A stretch of 64,000 nucleotides of DNA, from NCBI RefSeq assembly GCF_001640805.2, contig NC_066850.1:598576-662575 (forward strand). Reading direction: 5' to 3'. A program made the translations under genes and the position numbers. This document shows, piece after piece, positions 62,133-64,000 of the stretch. The stretch comes from Lates calcarifer (taxonomy: Eukaryota > Chordata > Actinopteri > Centropomidae). Within the stretch, counting starts at the first letter, position 1. Each line of letters starts with the position of its first letter. The notes under the pieces were generated by a model. That model was not told where the DNA came from and searched no databases. It was given only the letters and a program-made list of their open reading frames with translations.

Positions 62133-62549
62133 GTAGGATCTGTTCACACCTGTTTACTCTGAATATTCCTCAGCTTTAAAAAGTCTTTCAGGTTTGATCT
62201 GTGAAGCAGGAAGAAGAGAAAGAGACAAACAGTCACATGTAAAAACATCGACTGTAGGATAGAAAACAATCTGTGACAAAAAACAAAAATAAGATTATTA
62301 TTATTATTAAGACAGAGCTGCATCGTGTGAACACACAATGTAAATAAATATGTTAAAATAAAAAGACCATTTCCACCTCAATGTTAATTATTATTGATGC
62401 AGTTATAATATTAAAATCTACATTTTCTGCTTCAGTCGTTTGGTTTCTCGTGGTTTTTATTGACCCTGATAAATTTCTAAAATACAAAAATCAGACGTGG
62501 ACGTTTTTATCGTCCGCCATCTTTGATCAGGACGGAGACGTTCAGAACG
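62133..62549. other. Unannotated stretch
   Basis: AT-rich with a (TTA)n run at about 62297-62309. I see no gene or RNA. Confidence 0.6.
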
Positions 62550-62760
62550 AGTCAAGTCAAGTCAAGTCAAATTTATTTATATAGCGCAATTCACAACAGA
62601 ATTATCTGTTGAAATGAATATAAAACTGAATCAGACGCAGGACAAAGTAAAAACATCAGAGACAGAAAAATAAAGTCTGATCACAGTGGTTTGATCTGGT
62701 CTCAGGTCTCAGATCTCAGGTCTCAGGTCTCGAGGTCTGAGGCAGGATCCCCCTCAGAGG
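62550..62760. mobile_element. Fragment of a dispersed fish element with (GTCAA)n end
   Basis: (GTCAA)4 runs straight into AATTTATTTATATAGCGCAA. Further on come (AGGTCTC)n-like words and GAGGCAGGATCCCCCTCAGA. I recognise this start (TTTATTTATATAGC after a short tandem tail) as a frequent end of interspersed repeats in fish. The family is not assigned. Confidence 0.55.
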
Positions 62761-63792
62761 ATTTAGTCCAGTTTCAGGATGCAGGGTTTAACCTGATGTA
62801 GCTCTGGATGAAACCAGTTTCAGCTTCCTGTCGTCTTCCGTGTTTTTATATTTGCTGTGGGTCTGAGCGGAGACCTGGAACCAGCTGTTGAGCCTCTTTT
62901 AGCTCCTGGTTTTGGTTTTGTGACACATTTCCTGTCTGGTTCAGTCTTTTCAGAATAAAAGCCTCAGTCAGAGAGCAGCATTTAGCTGAGGAGACGGAGG
63001 AGAAACACTGGACTCAGGTGTTAATCTGTAACTGATGGAAACTGAACATTTCCTGTTCTTCACATTAAAAGCTTCACCAGTGAACCAGTGGGAGGCTTTT
63101 ATTTTGAAGCGGCTGTGAATGCAATAAAACAGGTGAAGATGTGGATCAGTTTCTCTTTATCTGGTCTGTGGATCTGTTTTTATTAATTTAAAATAAAATA
63201 AAAATAAAAATGAGAGTTTTGTTTTTCAGCCCTGAGTAATGTCTGCAGGCCTGTAGCCTGAGAGGAAAAACTCAGGGTAAAGAAAAGTCTGGAAACCATT
63301 CACCATCCACTCCCTGCTGATTGTTCAGCTTATTCTCTCAGGTGGCAACAAGACAATGTTCAGAGAGAGGAACAAACTGAAGCGAACAAAGTGAGGTCAT
63401 GGATGTGTTCACCTGTTCATACACCTGCAGAGAGGTGTGGTCAGTGTGGGCGGAGTCGAGTGACGGCAGCTGGTCGTTGTTAGTTCTTTTTAGTTTAGTT
63501 GATGTGAGTCAGAGAAGAAACTGTGATTCTCTCCTCAGTCTCAGTGACAGCAGATGTTTCAGGACCTGACCTGGAAAATGGAGTTAATCATAGGAAAAAG
63601 GCTAAAACGGTTCCTGATGCTCGCTTCACTCCCAAAGAGCACATCAACTCCCAAGTCGAAAAACTTCAGAGGACGTTTTTCTGCTTTAAATGAGCCGAGG
63701 GAACGTTTCCACCGCTGAGGGTTAAACTCTCTAACCAGAGACTGGAGCGATCATCTCCTCCTCCTCTGCTTTAATACATAAGAGTCTAAACA
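62761..63792. other. Unannotated stretch at right
   Basis: Moderately AT-rich, with no coding exon, RNA gene or recognisable array. Confidence 0.6.
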
Positions 63793-64000
63793 CGGGGAAA
63801 CTGTTAGCCTAGCTTAGCATAAAGACTGAAAACTGGGAGAAACTGTTAGCATAGCTTAGCATAAAGACTGAAAACTGGGAGAAACTGTTAGCATAGCTTA
63901 GCATAAAGACTGAAAACTGGGAGAAACTGTTAGCCTAGCTTAGCATAAAAGCTGTAAACAGGGGGAAACTGTTAGCCTAGCTTAACATGAGGACTGAAAA
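63793..64000 (+). repeat. 42-bp minisatellite running off the window
   Basis: CTGTTAGC anchors at 63801, 63843, 63885, 63927 and 63969, a constant 42-base period. Each unit contains TAGCTTAGCATAAAGACTGA and AACTGGGAGAAA. A diverged single copy is in the tbk1 intron at about 23694-23735, so the unit also exists dispersed. Confidence 0.93.

Overview
The window is vertebrate nuclear DNA, almost certainly from a ray-finned (teleost) fish. It has short GT-AG introns, dense microsatellites, and dispersed fragments that I recognise as common in fish genomes. The five genes have clear human orthologues, but the intergenic distances are very short. No bacterial, viral or plasmid features are present. 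I read all exon boundaries by hand, by matching translated exons to the known families and requiring splice sites and phases to agree.

Layout. (1) 1-14.5 kb: the last 12 coding exons of lrp6 (+), the Wnt co-receptor, cut by the left edge, then a long AT-rich 3' UTR. Three of its introns are swollen by simple repeats: a 1.1-kb pyrimidine tract, a 0.9-kb CAGA/CAGT tract, and a TG/CA pair bracketing one exon. (2) 15.7-26.0 kb: complete tbk1 (+), 20 coding exons, 723 aa, with its promoter, a kappaB plus CRE pair in intron 1 and its 3' UTR. (3) 26.4-29.4 kb: crebl2 (+), a small bZIP gene. (4) 30.7-35.9 kb: gpr19 (-), an orphan GPCR with one coding exon, convergent with crebl2. (5) 38.7-54.3 kb: dusp16/MKP-7 (+), with an inferred untranslated first exon, an 8-kb first intron and six coding exons (657 aa). 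(6) 57-64 kb: a CpG-richer zone with a probable first exon of an unidentified rightward gene, then repeat-rich DNA with no recognisable coding exon.

The gene set lrp6, dusp16, crebl2, gpr19 matches human 12p13, and crebl2/gpr19 keep their tail-to-tail arrangement. tbk1 sits between lrp6 and crebl2 here, whereas human TBK1 is on 12q. I did not find cdkn1b, borcs5 or mansc1. The genes work in separate pathways: Wnt reception, innate immune kinase signalling, a bZIP regulator, a brain GPCR and JNK/p38 dephosphorylation. They are not an operon-like unit.

I see no previously undescribed multi-gene system. The most interesting signals are non-coding. They are a foldback MITE family with one complete copy inside the lrp6 3' UTR, a TG/CA pair that could loop out an in-frame lrp6 exon, an RNA G-quadruplex and uORF just before the dusp16 start codon, perfect RFX X-boxes, a kappaB/CRE pair in tbk1 intron 1, a decayed ~210-260-bp tandem array in dusp16 intron 1, and several unclassified dispersed repeats.
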